Shown: positions 17,665-30,643, numbered from the stretch's first letter. The stretch is 64,000 nt of DNA from Bradyrhizobium sp. ISRA464 (GCF_029910095.1 NZ_CP094526.1:4278001-4342000); one strand, 5' to 3'. The notes: generated by a model from the letters alone, not told the origin. Translations and numbers: made by a program.

Positions 17665-19107
17665 TTAGCCCCCACTGCGGTAGACCTGGATGTCCAGGTC
17701 GCGGATCTTCTTGCGCAAGGTATTGCGGTTCAGCCCGAGCAGGTCGGCCGCCCGGATCTGGTTGCCGCGGGTGGCTGCCAGCGCTGCGGTCAGGAGCGGC
17801 ACCTCGATCTCCTTGAGAATGCGGTGATAGAGGCCCGGCGGCGGTACCCCGTTGGGGAAGCCGGAGAAGTGCGACGACAGATAGGCCTCGACGGCGCCGC
17901 CGAGATTGTCGACGCCGACGGTGGCATTGCCACCCGAGGTGACGGCCGGCGGCGCAAGCTCACCGTCGATAACGGATGAGGTGATGACGTCCTGCGGATA
18001 GAGCGCGGCGAGCCGCCGGGCGAGGTTTTCCAGCTCCCGGACGTTGCCCGGCCAGCGGTGCTGCTTGAGCCGCTCCAAGGCCTGGGCGTCGAGCTTCTTC
18101 GGCGGCAGGCCGTCCTTCTCGGCGAGCGAGAAGAAGTGCCTGATCAGATCCGGCAAGTCCTCGATCCGCTCGCGGAGCGGCGGCAGCCGCAGCGGCACGA
18201 CATTGAGGCGGAAGAACAAATCTTCCCGGAAAAGCCCCTGCTGGATCAGGATGCGCAAATCCTTGTTCGAGGCGGCGACGATGCGCACGTCGGTCTTGAT
18301 CGGGGTGCGGCCGCCGACCGTCGTGTATTCGCCCTGCTGCAGGACGCGCAGCAGACGCGTCTGCGCCTCCATCGGCATGTCGCCGATTTCGTCGAGGAAC
18401 AGGGTGCCGCCTTCGGCCTGCTCGAAGCGGCCGGACGCGCGGGTGTTCGCGCCGGTGAACGCGCCGCGTTCGTGGCCAAACAATTCGGATTCGATCAGGT
18501 CGCGCGGGATCGCCGCCATGTTGACCGCGACGAACGGCCCGTTGCGGCGTCGGCCGTAGTCGTGCAGCGCGCGGGCAACGAGCTCCTTGCCGGTGCCGGA
18601 CTCGCCCGAAATCATCACGGTGAGGTCGGTCTGCATCAGCCGCGCCAGCACGCGGTAGATTTCCTGCATCGCCGGCGAGCGGCCGACCAGCGGGATCGAG
18701 TCGAATTCGGAATCGTCGGCGGCGCTGGCCACCCGCTCCTTCGGCTCGGCGAGCGCACGGCCGACGATCGTGATCAACTCCTTCAGATCGAACGGCTTCG
18801 GCAGATATTCATAGGCGCCGCGCTCCGAGGCGCGGATCGCCGTCATGAAGGTGTTCTGCGCGCTCATCACGATGACCGGCAGGTTCGGCCGCATCTTCTT
18901 GATCCGCGGCAGTAGGTCGAACGCGTTCTCGTCGGGCATCACCACGTCGGTGATGACGAGGTCGCCCTCGCCCTGGCTGACCCAGCGCCACAGCGTGGCG
19001 GCATTGCCGGTCAGGCGCACCTCGTAACCGGCGCGCGAGAGCGCCTGGTTCAGGACGGTCCGGATGGCGGTGTCGTCGTCAGCGACAAGTATGCTACCTG
19101 CGGGCAT
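17665..19107 (-). CDS. ntrC: Nitrogen regulation protein NtrC (NR-I)
   Basis: Sigma-54 enhancer-binding activator for nitrogen assimilation genes. The 480-aa protein has a receiver domain (phospho-acceptor Asp54 in [10 protein letters not shown]), an AAA+ domain with Walker A GESGTGKE, an intact GAFTGA loop ([23 protein letters not shown] without gaps in the family pattern), Walker [11 protein letters not shown], and a C-terminal Fis-type DNA-binding domain ([21 protein letters not shown]). It starts 9 bases after the ntrB stop. The contrast with NtrX, which lacks GAFTGA, is clear within this window. Confidence 0.97.
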   Translation of the reverse strand: MPAGSILVADDDTAIRTVLNQALSRAGYEVRLTGNAATLWRWVSQGEGDLVITDVVMPDENAFDLLPRIKKMRPNLPVIVMSAQNTFMTAIRASERGAYEYLPKPFDLKELITIVGRALAEPKERVASAADDSEFDSIPLVGRSPAMQEIYRVLARLMQTDLTVMISGESGTGKELVARALHDYGRRRNGPFVAVNMAAIPRDLIESELFGHERGAFTGANTRASGRFEQAEGGTLFLDEIGDMPMEAQTRLLRVLQQGEYTTVGGRTPIKTDVRIVAASNKDLRILIQQGLFREDLFFRLNVVPLRLPPLRERIEDLPDLIRHFFSLAEKDGLPPKKLDAQALERLKQHRWPGNVRELENLARRLAALYPQDVITSSVIDGELAPPAVTSGGNATVGVDNLGGAVEAYLSSHFSGFPNGVPPPGLYHRILKEIEVPLLTAALAATRGNQIRAADLLGLNRNTLRKKIRDLDIQVYRSGG

Positions 19108-19116
19108 TTGAGTTCC

Positions 19117-20292
19117 TCATCGTGCATCCTGAGAGGCAGGCGACGGCGTACCCGGAACGTCGTCGCGGTTGCTTTGGTCGTGTTGTTTGGCGGCGCTGTA
19201 CATCGGCATCAACACCCGGAATGTGGTCTTCCGCGGCTGCGACTCGCATTCGATGATGCCGCCGTGATCGCCGATGATCTTGGCGACCAGTGCGAGCCCC
19301 AGCCCGCTCCCGGTCTGCTTGGTGGTGACGAACGGATCGAACAGGTTCGGCAGCAAGTCTTCCGGCACGCCGCTTCCGTTGTCCTTGACGCAGAATTCGA
19401 GCGGCAGCGAGACCCGCGATTTCTTGCCCGGCACCGACAGCCGCACCCCCGGACGGAACGCTGTGGTGAGCTGAATCTCGGCATCGGTGCCGAGATCGGC
19501 GACCGCTTCGGCGGCGTTCTTCACCAGATTGAGGAACACCTGGATCAACTGGTCCTGATTGGCCAGCACCGGCGGCAGAGATGGATCGTAATCCTCGATG
19601 AAGCGGACGTTGCGCGCAAAGCCTGACTGAGCCAGCCGCTTCACATGGTCGAGCACGGAATGGATGTTGACAGGACCGCGCGCCACCGGGCGGTCGTCGC
19701 CGAATACCTCCATGCGATCGACCAGCGTGACGATGCGGTCCGCCTCGTCGCAGATCAGACGCGTCAGCAGCCGGTCCTCGGACGATGCCTGCTGCTCCAG
19801 CAGCTGCGCTGCGCCGCGGATACCCGACAGCGGATTCTTGATCTCGTGCGCGAGCATCGCGGCGAGCGCGATCACCGAGCGCGCGGCACTGCGGTGCGTG
19901 AGCTGGCGGTCCATCTTGTCGGCGATGGTGCGCTCCTGCAGCATCACCACGATGTGGCCGGGCCGTTCGGTCAGCGGCGCGACGTGCAGATCGACCTGGC
20001 GATCACCGCCGATGCGCGGTGTGCCCAAATCGACCTTGTATTCATTCACCGGCGAGCCACTCGTCCGCACCTGCTCGATCAGCGCGAGCAGCGGGCTGCC
20101 AAACGGCACCAGCTCCTTCAGCGACTGCCGGCGCAGGAACTGGGTCGAGATCTCGAAGAAGGCTTCGGCGGCAATGTTGGCGTCGACGATCCGGCCGTCC
20201 GGCGCAACCAGCAGCACCGGATTGGGCAGCGCATTGAGGATCGCCTCGCCGTCGGTGGGCACGGGCCGGCGCTGTTCCATGGCCGACGTCAT
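19117..20292 (-). CDS. ntrB: Nitrogen regulation histidine kinase NtrB (NR-II)
   Basis: Cytoplasmic kinase/phosphatase of NtrC, controlled by PII proteins. The 391-aa protein has a PAS domain ([32 protein letters not shown], described in parts: [13 protein letters not shown] then [10 protein letters not shown]), the H-box [14 protein letters not shown], the N-box [10 protein letters not shown], and the ATP lid [10 protein letters not shown] and GSGLGLALV. No membrane segment is present. Its ATG overlaps the dusB stop by 4 bases, so the two are coupled, as in the classical nifR3-ntrB-ntrC operon. Confidence 0.97.
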   Translation of the reverse strand: MTSAMEQRRPVPTDGEAILNALPNPVLLVAPDGRIVDANIAAEAFFEISTQFLRRQSLKELVPFGSPLLALIEQVRTSGSPVNEYKVDLGTPRIGGDRQVDLHVAPLTERPGHIVVMLQERTIADKMDRQLTHRSAARSVIALAAMLAHEIKNPLSGIRGAAQLLEQQASSEDRLLTRLICDEADRIVTLVDRMEVFGDDRPVARGPVNIHSVLDHVKRLAQSGFARNVRFIEDYDPSLPPVLANQDQLIQVFLNLVKNAAEAVADLGTDAEIQLTTAFRPGVRLSVPGKKSRVSLPLEFCVKDNGSGVPEDLLPNLFDPFVTTKQTGSGLGLALVAKIIGDHGGIIECESQPRKTTFRVLMPMYSAAKQHDQSNRDDVPGTPSPASQDAR

Positions 20293-21323
20293 GCGGCAGC
20301 ACTCCAGGCAAAATCGTCATAGGCATCCTCGAGCGACCGGTGCACGCTGGACGGCTCGTCCGAGGTCAGGATCTTCTGCCGCCAGGCCTTCAACGTTGCG
20401 GCCGGCGCGCGGCTGCACACGGCCGCGGTTTCAAGCGCCCAGCCGAGATGTTTGCGCGCGTGCTTGAGGCCTATGCGCACGCCGTAATGGCTGCAAACTT
20501 CGTCATAGAGTGCACGGACATGCTTGAGTTGCTCGCTGAGCGACGGTGCGGCTTCGGCGATGCCGGTCTCCAGCCGGCGGCCGATCTGGCCCGGCAGCCA
20601 GGGCTGGCCCTGCGCGCCACGGCCAATCATGACGGCATCGGCGCCCGATAATTCGAGCGCGGTGACGGCCTTGTCGAACGAGGTGATATCGCCGTTGACC
20701 ACGACCGGGATCGCGACGGCATCCTTGACCGCACGCACCGCCTTCCAGTCGGCATCGCCCTTGTAGAACTGGCAACGGGTGCGCCCGTGCACAGTAATCA
20801 TCTGCACGCCGGCGGCCTCGGCGCGGCGCGCCAGGTCCGGCGCGTTGAGCGAGCGCTCGTCCCAGCCGAGCCGCATCTTCAGCGTCACCGTCACCCTGAC
20901 TGCCGAAATCGTCGCCTCGATCAGGGAGACCGCGTGGTCGAGATTGCGCATCAGAGCCGAGCCGGACTGACCACCGGTCACGTGCCGGGCCGGACAGCCC
21001 ATGTTGATGTCGATGATGTCGGCGCCGGCACCCTCGGCGATGCGGGCGCCTTCAGCCATCCAGTGGGTCTCGCAGCCCGCGAGCTGGACGACATGCGGGC
21101 CGATCCCGGCTGCCTCGCAGCGCAGCTTCGACATCGGCTTGCCGTTCACCAGGTCGTCGCTGGCGGTCATCTCCGACACCACCAGTCCGGCGCCAAGCGC
21201 GGCCGTGAGTCGCCTGAACGGTGCATCGGTGACACCAGACATGGGCGCGAGGAGAACCCGGTTGGCGACAGCAATGTCGCCTATTTTCAACGGGTTACGA
21301 GGAACACTTTGCACGCCGGTCAC
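20289..21323 (-). CDS. dusB: tRNA-dihydrouridine synthase B (NifR3)
   Basis: FMN enzyme that reduces specific uridines in the tRNA D-loop. The 344-aa protein has the TIM-barrel start [17 protein letters not shown], the active-site motif [21 protein letters not shown] with the catalytic Cys, the substrate-contact strand [14 protein letters not shown], and the FMN phosphate site [17 protein letters not shown]. Known as nifR3 in rhizobia, it is the first gene of the ntrBC operon. The leader region is shared with the divergent ispDF gene. Confidence 0.96.
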   Translation of the reverse strand: MTGVQSVPRNPLKIGDIAVANRVLLAPMSGVTDAPFRRLTAALGAGLVVSEMTASDDLVNGKPMSKLRCEAAGIGPHVVQLAGCETHWMAEGARIAEGAGADIIDINMGCPARHVTGGQSGSALMRNLDHAVSLIEATISAVRVTVTLKMRLGWDERSLNAPDLARRAEAAGVQMITVHGRTRCQFYKGDADWKAVRAVKDAVAIPVVVNGDITSFDKAVTALELSGADAVMIGRGAQGQPWLPGQIGRRLETGIAEAAPSLSEQLKHVRALYDEVCSHYGVRIGLKHARKHLGWALETAAVCSRAPAATLKAWRQKILTSDEPSSVHRSLEDAYDDFAWSAAA

Positions 21324-21372
21324 GGCCGTCTCGTCGTTTGGTCGACCACGCCATTGCAGCCGATGGTGCCTA

Positions 21373-21384
21373 TTGTGCGCACAA
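21373..21384. promoter_or_regulatory. Palindrome in the dusB-ispDF divergent region
   Basis: A perfect 12-base palindrome, TTGTGCGCACAA, 50 bases upstream of dusB. It could be an operator for the ntr operon. It does not fit the NtrC-site pattern (GCAC, spacer, GTGC) closely. The neighbouring AT-rich tract (21400-21465) probably carries promoters for both directions. Confidence 0.3.
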
Positions 21385-21577
21385 ATCTTGTGCAGTCAAG
21401 CTTTATGCCTACACTTTAGACATTTCTATCATTTACGCAAGTGCACTGCAACATAATCTGCTTTTCCCACAGCAAACCGGAAACGCGCTGTTCTTGCGCA
21501 CCGGGCATGCTAAGGGCTGTGCGCGGCGATCCCGTCGCTCCTCTCCCTCATCCCTGATTCGTCTTCATTGGTTCAAA

Positions 21578-22789
21578 ATGCCGAAGTCCGAGCGTACCGC
21601 AGCCATCCTTGTCGCAGCCGGACGCGGACTGCGCGCCGGCGCGGGCGGGCCTAAGCAATACCGCACGATCGGCGGACAGACCGTGATCTATCGCGCGATG
21701 GAGGCATTCTCCAGGCATCCGGATGTGTTTGCCGTCCAGCCCGTGGTGAATCCCGACGACGCCGCGCTTTTCCAAGAGGCTGTTGCCGGCTTGCGCCATC
21801 AACCACCCACCCCGGGCGGGGCCACCCGTCAGGCCTCCGTGCATGCAGGACTTGAGGCGCTCGCCCACGAGAAGCCGGACATCGTCCTGATCCACGACGC
21901 CGCACGCCCCTTCGTCACGTCAGCCGTGATTTCGCGCGCGATCGCGGCTGCGGGCCGCACGGGTGCTGCGATCCCGGTGGTCCCCGTCACCGACACGATC
22001 AAGCTCACCGGCGATACCGGCGACGTCGAGGCGACGCCGGAGCGCGCACGCTTGCGGATCGCGCAAACGCCGCAGGCCTTTCGTTTCGACGTGATATTGG
22101 AGGCGCATCGTCGCGCTGCGCGCGAGGGGCGCAGCGATTTCACGGACGACGCGGCGCTTGCGGAATGGGCGGGATTGACGGTTGCGACATTTGAAGGTGA
22201 TCCTGCCAACATGAAACTCACGACGCCCGAAGACTTCGTCCGCGAGGAAGCGCGATTGGCGAGCCAGCTCGGCGATATCAGGACCGGTACCGGTTATGAC
22301 GTGCACGCCTTCGGCGACGGCGACCACGTCATGATCTGCGGCGTGCGCGTCCCGCACAGCAAGGGCTTTCTCGCCCATTCCGATGGCGACGTCGGGCTGC
22401 ACGCGCTGGTCGACGCGATTCTCGGCGCGCTGGCCGACGGTGACATCGGCTCGCACTTCCCGCCGAGCGACGCGAAGTGGAAAGGCGCCTCCTCCGACCA
22501 GTTCCTGAAATATGCCGTCGAACGTGTCACGGCGCGCGGCGGACGGATCGCCAATCTCGAGGTGACGCTGATCTGCGAGCGGCCGAAGATCGGCCCGCTG
22601 CGCGATACAATGCGGGCAAAGATCGCTGAGATCTCGGGCGTCCACATCTCGCGCGTCGCGGTCAAGGCGACCACCAGCGAGCGTCTCGGTTTCACCGGGC
22701 GCGAGGAAGGGATCGCGGCCACCGCGAGCGCCACCATCCGCTTGCCCTGGACCGATCAAGGTTGGGACGATAAAGGCCGGAGCGTATAA
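21578..22789 (+). CDS. ispDF: Bifunctional IspD/IspF isoprenoid enzyme
   Basis: Fusion enzyme of the methylerythritol phosphate pathway: 2-C-methyl-D-erythritol 4-phosphate cytidylyltransferase plus 2,4-cyclodiphosphate synthase. Residues 1-230 are IspD ([28 protein letters not shown]). Residues 235-403 are IspF ([13 protein letters not shown] with the zinc ligands Asp-x-His, [31 protein letters not shown]). The ATG at 21578 gives [15 protein letters not shown]; the frame is open 80 codons further upstream, but that part overlaps the divergent promoter region and looks non-coding. The next gene starts one base after its stop. Confidence 0.95.
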   Translation: MPKSERTAAILVAAGRGLRAGAGGPKQYRTIGGQTVIYRAMEAFSRHPDVFAVQPVVNPDDAALFQEAVAGLRHQPPTPGGATRQASVHAGLEALAHEKPDIVLIHDAARPFVTSAVISRAIAAAGRTGAAIPVVPVTDTIKLTGDTGDVEATPERARLRIAQTPQAFRFDVILEAHRRAAREGRSDFTDDAALAEWAGLTVATFEGDPANMKLTTPEDFVREEARLASQLGDIRTGTGYDVHAFGDGDHVMICGVRVPHSKGFLAHSDGDVGLHALVDAILGALADGDIGSHFPPSDAKWKGASSDQFLKYAVERVTARGGRIANLEVTLICERPKIGPLRDTMRAKIAEISGVHISRVAVKATTSERLGFTGREEGIAATASATIRLPWTDQGWDDKGRSV

Positions 22790-22790
22790 C

Positions 22791-23390
22791 ATGGGCGGCA
22801 GCGACGCTCGTGCCCTCTCCCGCTCGCTGCTCGACCTGTGCCGGATGCGCAAGCTGACCATCGCGACCGCCGAATCCTGCACCGGCGGTCTGGTTGCCGG
22901 CGCGCTCACCGACATACCCGGCTCCTCCGATGTGATCGACCGCGGCTTCGTCACCTATTCCAACGAGGCCAAGCGCGTGATGCTCGGCGTCAAGGCGGCA
23001 ACGCTGGAGACGTTCGGCGCGGTGAGCAAGGAAACCGCGACCGCGATGGCGATCGGCGCACTGGAAAAGGCCGGCGTCGACCTCGCGGTCTCCATCACCG
23101 GCATCGCCGGCCCGGGCGGCGCGACGCCGGGAAAACCAGTGGGGCTGGTCCATTTCGCCGTCGCCGCGCGCGACGGCCGCATCATTCATCGCGAACAGCG
23201 GTTCGGTGCGATTGGTCGCAGCGCAGTGCGCCAGCGCTCGGTGGTCGAAGCCTTGCGCATGCTGATGGAATTGGCTCGCCCGCCGCAGGCCGCCAAGCCC
23301 CGCCGCGAGGCCGTGAGCCGGTTGCGGCCGCGGATTGCTCGCTCGCCGCGAAGTCACGCCGCGAAACGCCGGCGGCCGCCACGCGGATGA
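22791..23390 (+). CDS. CinA C-terminal domain nicotinamide-nucleotide amidase
   Basis: Stand-alone CinA C-terminal domain enzyme (PncC type), which deamidates nicotinamide mononucleotide to recycle NAD. The core of about 160 residues has TIATAESCTGGLVAGALTD with the catalytic Ser, GFVTYSNEAKRVMLGV, and SITGIAGPGGATPGKPVG. Residues 165-199 form an unusual Arg/Pro-rich basic tail not needed for the fold. It directly follows ispDF and is probably in the same transcript. The N-terminal molybdopterin-like CinA domain is absent, as often in alphaproteobacteria. Confidence 0.9.
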   Translation: MGGSDARALSRSLLDLCRMRKLTIATAESCTGGLVAGALTDIPGSSDVIDRGFVTYSNEAKRVMLGVKAATLETFGAVSKETATAMAIGALEKAGVDLAVSITGIAGPGGATPGKPVGLVHFAVAARDGRIIHREQRFGAIGRSAVRQRSVVEALRMLMELARPPQAAKPRREAVSRLRPRIARSPRSHAAKRRRPPRG

Positions 23391-23620
23391 AGCAAGATGA
23401 ATCGTCCGCACGACGCTTGGGTTATCGCACGTCAGCTGCGACCCCGTGACGCTCGTGAGGCGCGGAACACGGGACCTCATGGGCTGTTATCACTCGTCCA
23501 CCTCGGCCTTTGATTCCTCGCGCACGAAGAAGAGATAATGAAGTTGCGTACTGTGCTTGTGACGCCGCAACCGCAAAACGCGGAACGCGTTTGCGCGGAG
23601 ATCATGCTCAAATAGGAAGC

Positions 23621-23661
23621 TAAAGCGCGATGACGATTCAACCCAATCTCATCGCGCTTTA
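23621..23661. repeat. Palindromic GCGCGATGA repeat / terminator
   Basis: A perfect 13-bp inverted repeat, TAAAGCGCGATGA (23621-23633) and TCATCGCGCTTTA (23649-23661), with a 15-base spacer. It contains the stop codon of the minus-strand gene that ends at 23659 and lies downstream of the plus-strand cinA-type gene. It probably serves both directions as a terminator. I recall near-identical copies at many Bradyrhizobium gene ends. Confidence 0.65.
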
Positions 23662-24126
23662 GGTCGAAAGCTGGCGCTTTCCGTAGATCTGGTCCGCCCG
23701 CTTCTCGAACGCGGCCGCGAAGCGTGAAAATGCGGCATCGAACATCGAGCCCATCAGCATCGCCAGCATCCGGCTCTTGAACTCATAGGACAGGAAGAAG
23801 CCGACATCGCAATCGGTTTCGGACTTCGGCTCGAAGGTCCAGCGGTTCTCGAGATTGCTGAAGGGGCCGCGAAGATATTCGACCAGGATCTTCAGGTTGG
23901 GCCGGTCGAGCGTCACCTTGCTGGTGAAGGATTCCCGTACCAGCTTGAACGACACGGTCATGTCAGCGATCACGACCTCGGTGCCATCGTCCTTCGGCGT
24001 GCGCTGGCGGATCTTCAACGATTGGCACAGCGGCACGAATTCCGGATAGCGCTCGACGTCGGCGACCAGATCGAACATTTGCTGCGCGGCGTGGTGCGCC
24101 CGCCGCTTGCTGGAAAATCGCGGCAT
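23659..24126 (-). CDS. Coq10/RatA-like START domain protein
   Basis: A 155-aa polyketide cyclase/START-fold protein of the COQ10 and RatA family. In mitochondria COQ10 binds ubiquinone; in E. coli RatA was reported to block ribosome assembly. Typical phrases are HHAAQQMFDLVADVERYPEFVPLCQSL near the N-terminus, VADMTVSF-like text (IADMTVSFKLVRESFTS) and the C-terminal helix FDAAFSRFAAAFEKRADQIYG. The ATG overlaps the stop of the upstream kinase gene by one base, so the two are coupled. In an alphaproteobacterium a ubiquinone-chaperone role is more likely than a toxin role, by analogy only. Confidence 0.88.
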   Translation of the reverse strand: MPRFSSKRRAHHAAQQMFDLVADVERYPEFVPLCQSLKIRQRTPKDDGTEVVIADMTVSFKLVRESFTSKVTLDRPNLKILVEYLRGPFSNLENRWTFEPKSETDCDVGFFLSYEFKSRMLAMLMGSMFDAAFSRFAAAFEKRADQIYGKRQLST

Positions 24127-24665
24127 CAGTGGATACTCGCGCGCTTTTGCTTCAGTGCGAGGCCTTCCAAATAGTCGTCCGCCTGCTCATGGTCAGTGAA
24201 GCAAACCAGCGTTTGATCCGGCCGCAGCCCCTGGAAATACGCGACGAGCTTCGGCCGCTGCTGCCGGCGATAAGCCCAGACGTAACGAAAGAACTCAAGA
24301 TCGATTTTCTCCGGGCAGCCGGCGGCCATCTCGGGACGGACCTTGCCGTAGCTTGCGGCGATCCGCTTGAAGACTCCGAGCATGCAGGTCGACCGCGGCA
24401 GATCGAACCAGACGACCGTATCCGAAAGCTGCCGGCGGAGCTCGCCTGCGCCGCTCCCGAGGTAGTTCCCGTCCACGATCCAACGCGGTTGCTGTGCGGC
24501 CTCAATCATGCGGTTCTCGAACTCCTCCTTCTCGGACTCGACCCAGCCCGGCTTCCAGAACAGCGCGTCGATCGACACTGTCGGAATGCCGGTGATATCC
24601 GACAGCCGACGCGCAAATGTCGACTTGCCGGACCCTGACGATCCCATCACCAGAACGCGTTGCAT
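24126..24665 (-). CDS. Small P-loop kinase-like protein (topology modulation / adenylate kinase-like)
   Basis: A 179-aa P-loop NTPase. The P-loop is GSSGSGKSTFARRLSD at residues 8-17 of the strand start MQRVLVMG. A DALFWKPGW motif follows, then RWIVDGNYLG, then VWFDLPRS. This pattern matches the FlaR/topology-modulation group of adenylate-kinase-like proteins, whose true substrates are poorly known. It lies between lipA and the coq10-like gene on the minus strand and overlaps the latter by one base. Confidence 0.85.
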   Translation of the reverse strand: MQRVLVMGSSGSGKSTFARRLSDITGIPTVSIDALFWKPGWVESEKEEFENRMIEAAQQPRWIVDGNYLGSGAGELRRQLSDTVVWFDLPRSTCMLGVFKRIAASYGKVRPEMAAGCPEKIDLEFFRYVWAYRRQQRPKLVAYFQGLRPDQTLVCFTDHEQADDYLEGLALKQKRASIH

Positions 24666-24690
24666 TGGTCAGTCCGAGGCTGGAGCGCGA

Positions 24691-24720
24691 TCCGGAAGGG
24701 TCAGCGCCGGCCCTTCCGGA
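24691..24720 (-). terminator. Hairpin downstream of lipA
   Basis: A perfect 10-bp inverted repeat, TCCGGAAGGG and CCCTTCCGGA, with a 10-base loop, 57 bases past the lipA stop and upstream of the kinase gene. There is no T-run. It resembles other gene-end palindromes in this genome type. Confidence 0.5.
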
Positions 24721-24776
24721 AGATCGTGCTCGATGAAACGATGGAACGCGATGACGATGTCAGCGCTGTCTAGTAT

Positions 24777-25736
24777 TTAGCGGCCGCGGGCCACGCGCGC
24801 CGCCTGCAGTTTCGCAAAATCCTCGCCGGCATGATGCGACGAGCGGGTCAGCGGGCTCGCCGAGACCATCAGGAACCCCTTGGTGTAGGCGACGCGCTCA
24901 TAGCCCGCGAATTCGTCCGGCGTTACATAGCGCATCACGGCATGATGCTTGCGGGTCGGCTGCAGATACTGGCCGATGGTCAGGAAATCGACGTCAGCCG
25001 AGCGCAGATCGTCCATCACCTGCAGCACTTCGTGGCGCTCCTCGCCGAGCCCAACCATGATGCCCGACTTGGTGAAAATGGTCGGATCCATTTCCTTGAC
25101 CCGCTGCAGCAGCCGGATCGAATGGAAATAGCGCGCGCCCGGACGAACGGTCAGGTAGCGCGACGGCACCGTTTCCAAATTGTGATTGAACACGTCGGGC
25201 TTAGCCGCGACCACGCTCTCCAGCGCGCCGTCCTTGCGCAGAAAATCGGGTGTCAGGATCTCGATCGTGGTCGTCGGGCAGCGCGCACGGATCGCACGGA
25301 TGGTCTTCGCAAAGTGCTCGGCGCCGCCGTCGGCGAGATCGTCGCGGTCGACCGAGGTGACCACGACATGGCTCAGGCCGAGCTTGGAGGTCGCTTCCGC
25401 AACGTACTCGGGCTCATTCGTCTCGAGCGCGACGGGCATGCCGGTCTTGACGTTACAGAACGCGCACGCCCGCGTGCAGGTATCCCCCATGATCATGAAG
25501 GTGGCGTGCTTCTTGTCCCAGCACTCGCCGATATTCGGGCAGCCCGCCTCCTCGCAAACCGTGACGAGGCCGTTCTCCTTCACGATCCGGCGCGTATCGG
25601 CATAGCCGCGCGTGTTTGGCGCGCGGACGCGGATCCAGTCCGGCTTCGGTGGCGACACGGCGTCCGGCCGGTTCACCTTTTCGGGGTGCCGCGGGCGGAC
25701 TGGAGTGCCTGAAATTGTGTCGACGATGGTGACCAT
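24777..25736 (-). CDS. lipA: Lipoyl synthase
   Basis: Radical SAM enzyme that inserts two sulfurs into octanoyl groups on lipoyl domains. In the 319-aa form the auxiliary cluster ligands are Cys61, Cys66 and Cys72 ([12 protein letters not shown]). The radical SAM CxxxCxxC is Cys87, Cys91, Cys94 ([12 protein letters not shown]). The C-terminal [10 protein letters not shown] carries the conserved serine ligand. The start at 25736 ([12 protein letters not shown]) matches relatives I recall; an in-frame ATG nine codons upstream is possible. lipB is not in the window. Confidence 0.96.
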   Translation of the reverse strand: MVTIVDTISGTPVRPRHPEKVNRPDAVSPPKPDWIRVRAPNTRGYADTRRIVKENGLVTVCEEAGCPNIGECWDKKHATFMIMGDTCTRACAFCNVKTGMPVALETNEPEYVAEATSKLGLSHVVVTSVDRDDLADGGAEHFAKTIRAIRARCPTTTIEILTPDFLRKDGALESVVAAKPDVFNHNLETVPSRYLTVRPGARYFHSIRLLQRVKEMDPTIFTKSGIMVGLGEERHEVLQVMDDLRSADVDFLTIGQYLQPTRKHHAVMRYVTPDEFAGYERVAYTKGFLMVSASPLTRSSHHAGEDFAKLQAARVARGR

Positions 25737-25925
25737 AGATGCCTGCAAGTCGCGAGAGCGCATGATCCGAACAAGTGGAGACCGGCTTTCCGGAGATCCT
25801 GCTCACTCAAAAAAACTTAGCTAATCCGTGTCGGCGCGGCTCGCAACCCGGCCCACGCGACCCTAGCAGACCGCCCAATATATTGGCAGTCTTCCGGTCC
25901 GTTCCGCCCCGATTCCCACCTGAAA

Positions 25926-26531
25926 ATGGCTCAAAAACCCCGATCGACCAGAGCGACGGCGCCGCGCCTCGGCAAGCCGCTGAAACGGGCTTTCTTTGAC
26001 CGCAGCGTGCATGAGGTCGCACCCGACCTGATCGGCGCCACGTTCCTGATCGACGGCGTCGGCGGCATCATTGTCGAGGTCGAGGCCTATCATCACACCG
26101 ATCCCGCCGCGCACTCTTACCGGGGGCCGACCCCGCGCAACCAGGTGATGTTCGGTCCACCGGGCTTCTCTTACGTCTACCGCTCCTATGGCATCCACTG
26201 GTGCGTGAACTTCGTCTGCGAGGAGGCCGGCTCTGCCAGCGCCGTGTTGATCCGCGCACTCGAGCCGACCCACGGGATCGCGGCGATGCGGCGCCGGCGC
26301 GGCCTGGATGACGTGCGCACCCTGTGCTCCGGACCCGGCAAGCTCTGCGAGGCGCTCGGCATCACCATCGCGCACAGCGAATTGCCACTCGACCGGCCCC
26401 CGATCGCGCTCCATGCCCGCACCGACACGCCTGAGATTGCCGCAGGGGTGCGGATCGGCATCACCAAGGCGGTCGACCTGCCCTGGCGCTACGGGGTGAA
26501 GGGATCGAAGTTCCTCAGCAAGCCGTTTTAA
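25926..26531 (+). CDS. DNA-3-methyladenine glycosylase (AAG/MPG type)
   Basis: Base-excision repair glycosylase of the alkyladenine DNA glycosylase family, which removes alkylated and deaminated purines. The 201-aa protein has the family motifs [22 protein letters not shown] (with the catalytic Glu in VEVEAY), [39 protein letters not shown] (cited in parts: [25 protein letters not shown]), [14 protein letters not shown] and the end [13 protein letters not shown]. It stands alone between lipA (divergent) and valS (convergent). Its stop codon lies inside a shared terminator hairpin. Confidence 0.93.
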   Translation: MAQKPRSTRATAPRLGKPLKRAFFDRSVHEVAPDLIGATFLIDGVGGIIVEVEAYHHTDPAAHSYRGPTPRNQVMFGPPGFSYVYRSYGIHWCVNFVCEEAGSASAVLIRALEPTHGIAAMRRRRGLDDVRTLCSGPGKLCEALGITIAHSELPLDRPPIALHARTDTPEIAAGVRIGITKAVDLPWRYGVKGSKFLSKPF

Positions 26532-26552
26532 GCGCCACAGTTTGCGTGGCGC

Positions 26553-26555
<3 letters not shown>
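26529..26555. terminator. Bidirectional terminator containing both stop codons
   Basis: A perfect 10-bp inverted repeat, TAAGCGCCAC and GTGGCGCTTA, with loop AGTTTGC. The TAA at 26529-26531 ends the glycosylase gene and the TTA at 26553-26555 is the TAA of valS, so the outermost pairs of the stem are the two stop codons. Confidence 0.75.
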
Positions 26556-29420
<2,865 letters not shown>

Positions 29421-29560
29421 GACAATGCGATTTTGACCATGGAAACGGCTAGAAAGCCGCCCCAACGCACCAAGTCAACCGGGCCGGCGTGCAGAAACGG
29501 CGATTAGGCCAACTTTGGGTGGCTGAATGAGGGCCGCAAGTCCCCGCGGCGGACCGGGGG

Positions 29561-30316
29561 CTATCGTCCGCGGGATACCCGCTCGATCTCGGCCTTGACG
29601 ATGCGCTCGACCAGCCCCGGCAGGTTGTCGTCCAGCCAGGCCTTCAGCATCGGCCGCAGCATCTCCTTGACCAGATCCTCGAGTGTACGTGCATTGTTGC
29701 TGAGCACGGTATTGGCCAGCGAATTGAAGGCGGATTCGACCGCCCGCATCGTGGTTCCGGAGAGAATCGGCTGCATCGACGCGGTGTCGATCGGCGGCGG
29801 CTCTCGAACCGGTTCTTGGGCCGGCGGCCGCCTCCGCGCGGAGGCTTCCGCGAATTCGACATCGTCCTGCGGCTCGACCTTGTGGAACGACGGGGCCGCT
29901 TCCGGAGCGGGTGCTGCATCGGGCAGCGCCATGTCATCGGTGAGCTCGAACACGTCAGCATCCGGCTGAGGCGGCCTGATCTCCGACGGCGGCGTCGCCT
30001 CATCGAGGCTGGCCAAGAGGGAATCGATATCGTCCTGACTGTTGCTGGCCGCCGGTGGCGGCGCTGCTGGCGCCGGCTTTGGAGTCGGCGCGGCCGCCTT
30101 CGCGGCGGTAGGCGGCGCTGGCGGAGGGCTCTTCATTGCGGGGGTGCCCTGTGGTGGCGGCTCGACCTTGGGCGGTGGCGCGGCGGCAGCCGGCTTCTCG
30201 ACAGCGACAGGTTTCTCGGCAGCGGCCGGCTTCGCCTCGTCGTCGGCAATGATGCGACGGATCGACGCCAGAATCTCCTCCATCGAGGGCTCTTGGACCT
30301 TCGCAGGTTGCGTCAT
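29561..30316 (-). CDS. popZ: Polar organising protein PopZ (DUF2497)
   Basis: PopZ self-assembles at cell poles and tethers the chromosome origin and cell-cycle regulators in alphaproteobacteria. The 251-aa protein has the family ends. N-terminal EPSMEEILASIRRIIADDE is the partner-binding helix. C-terminal LEDLVKEMLRPMLKAWLDDNLPGLVERIVKAEIERV (cited in parts: MLRPMLKAWLDDNLP, LVERIVKAEIERV) is the oligomerisation helices. Between them is a long Pro/Ala/Glu disordered linker (residues 25-180). The ATG at 30316 gives MTQPAKVQEPSMEE; an ATG-like start four codons up is possible. It lies between tolC and valS, its usual place in relatives. Confidence 0.93.
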   Translation of the reverse strand: MTQPAKVQEPSMEEILASIRRIIADDEAKPAAAEKPVAVEKPAAAAPPPKVEPPPQGTPAMKSPPPAPPTAAKAAAPTPKPAPAAPPPAASNSQDDIDSLLASLDEATPPSEIRPPQPDADVFELTDDMALPDAAPAPEAAPSFHKVEPQDDVEFAEASARRRPPAQEPVREPPPIDTASMQPILSGTTMRAVESAFNSLANTVLSNNARTLEDLVKEMLRPMLKAWLDDNLPGLVERIVKAEIERVSRGR

Positions 30317-30643
30317 TGCCAACTCCACATCGAAACCATTTTACATCAGCCCCGGAGGATTCGCTGGTTCCGATTTTGCAGGCCGAGATTTTCGTCGCTC
30401 ACGCCCGACTTGTCCCCAGATCAAGCCCGCCCGAGGCTTCGCACAGGCTCGTGTCGCGCAAGGCGCAACTCGCCGAGACACCGTCGTCGGCCACCCATGC
30501 CGCCAGCCTCGCCGCGAATCGCCCTGCTGCCCGACAAAACGGTATGTCAGGGCATTTATCGATTGCAAGCAAACGCGCCCGTTTGTGGTCCTGATTGATT
30601 CAGAACCACAAACTAGGCGCGTCAGGCGACGTTGATGTGGCGG
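30317..30643. other. Gap between tolC and popZ
   Basis: About 325 bases with no convincing gene. It holds the tolC-end hairpin at 30573-30622 and, nearer 30340, the likely popZ promoter. Confidence 0.4.
30573..30622 (-). terminator. Long imperfect hairpin after tolC
   Basis: A 50-base hairpin with three stems: ACGCGCC/GGCGCGT, GTTTGTGGT/ACCACAAAC and CTGA/TCAG around a short TTGAT loop. It starts 21 bases past the tolC stop on the minus strand, and the minus-strand sequence after it reads TTGCTTGC. It is a terminator or mRNA 3' protecting structure. Confidence 0.55.

Noticed and set aside
21338..21577. 80-codon N-terminal extension of ispDF
   Set aside because: The extension lies in the AT-rich divergent promoter region, and IspD normally begins near the AAILVAAG motif reached from the ATG at 21578.
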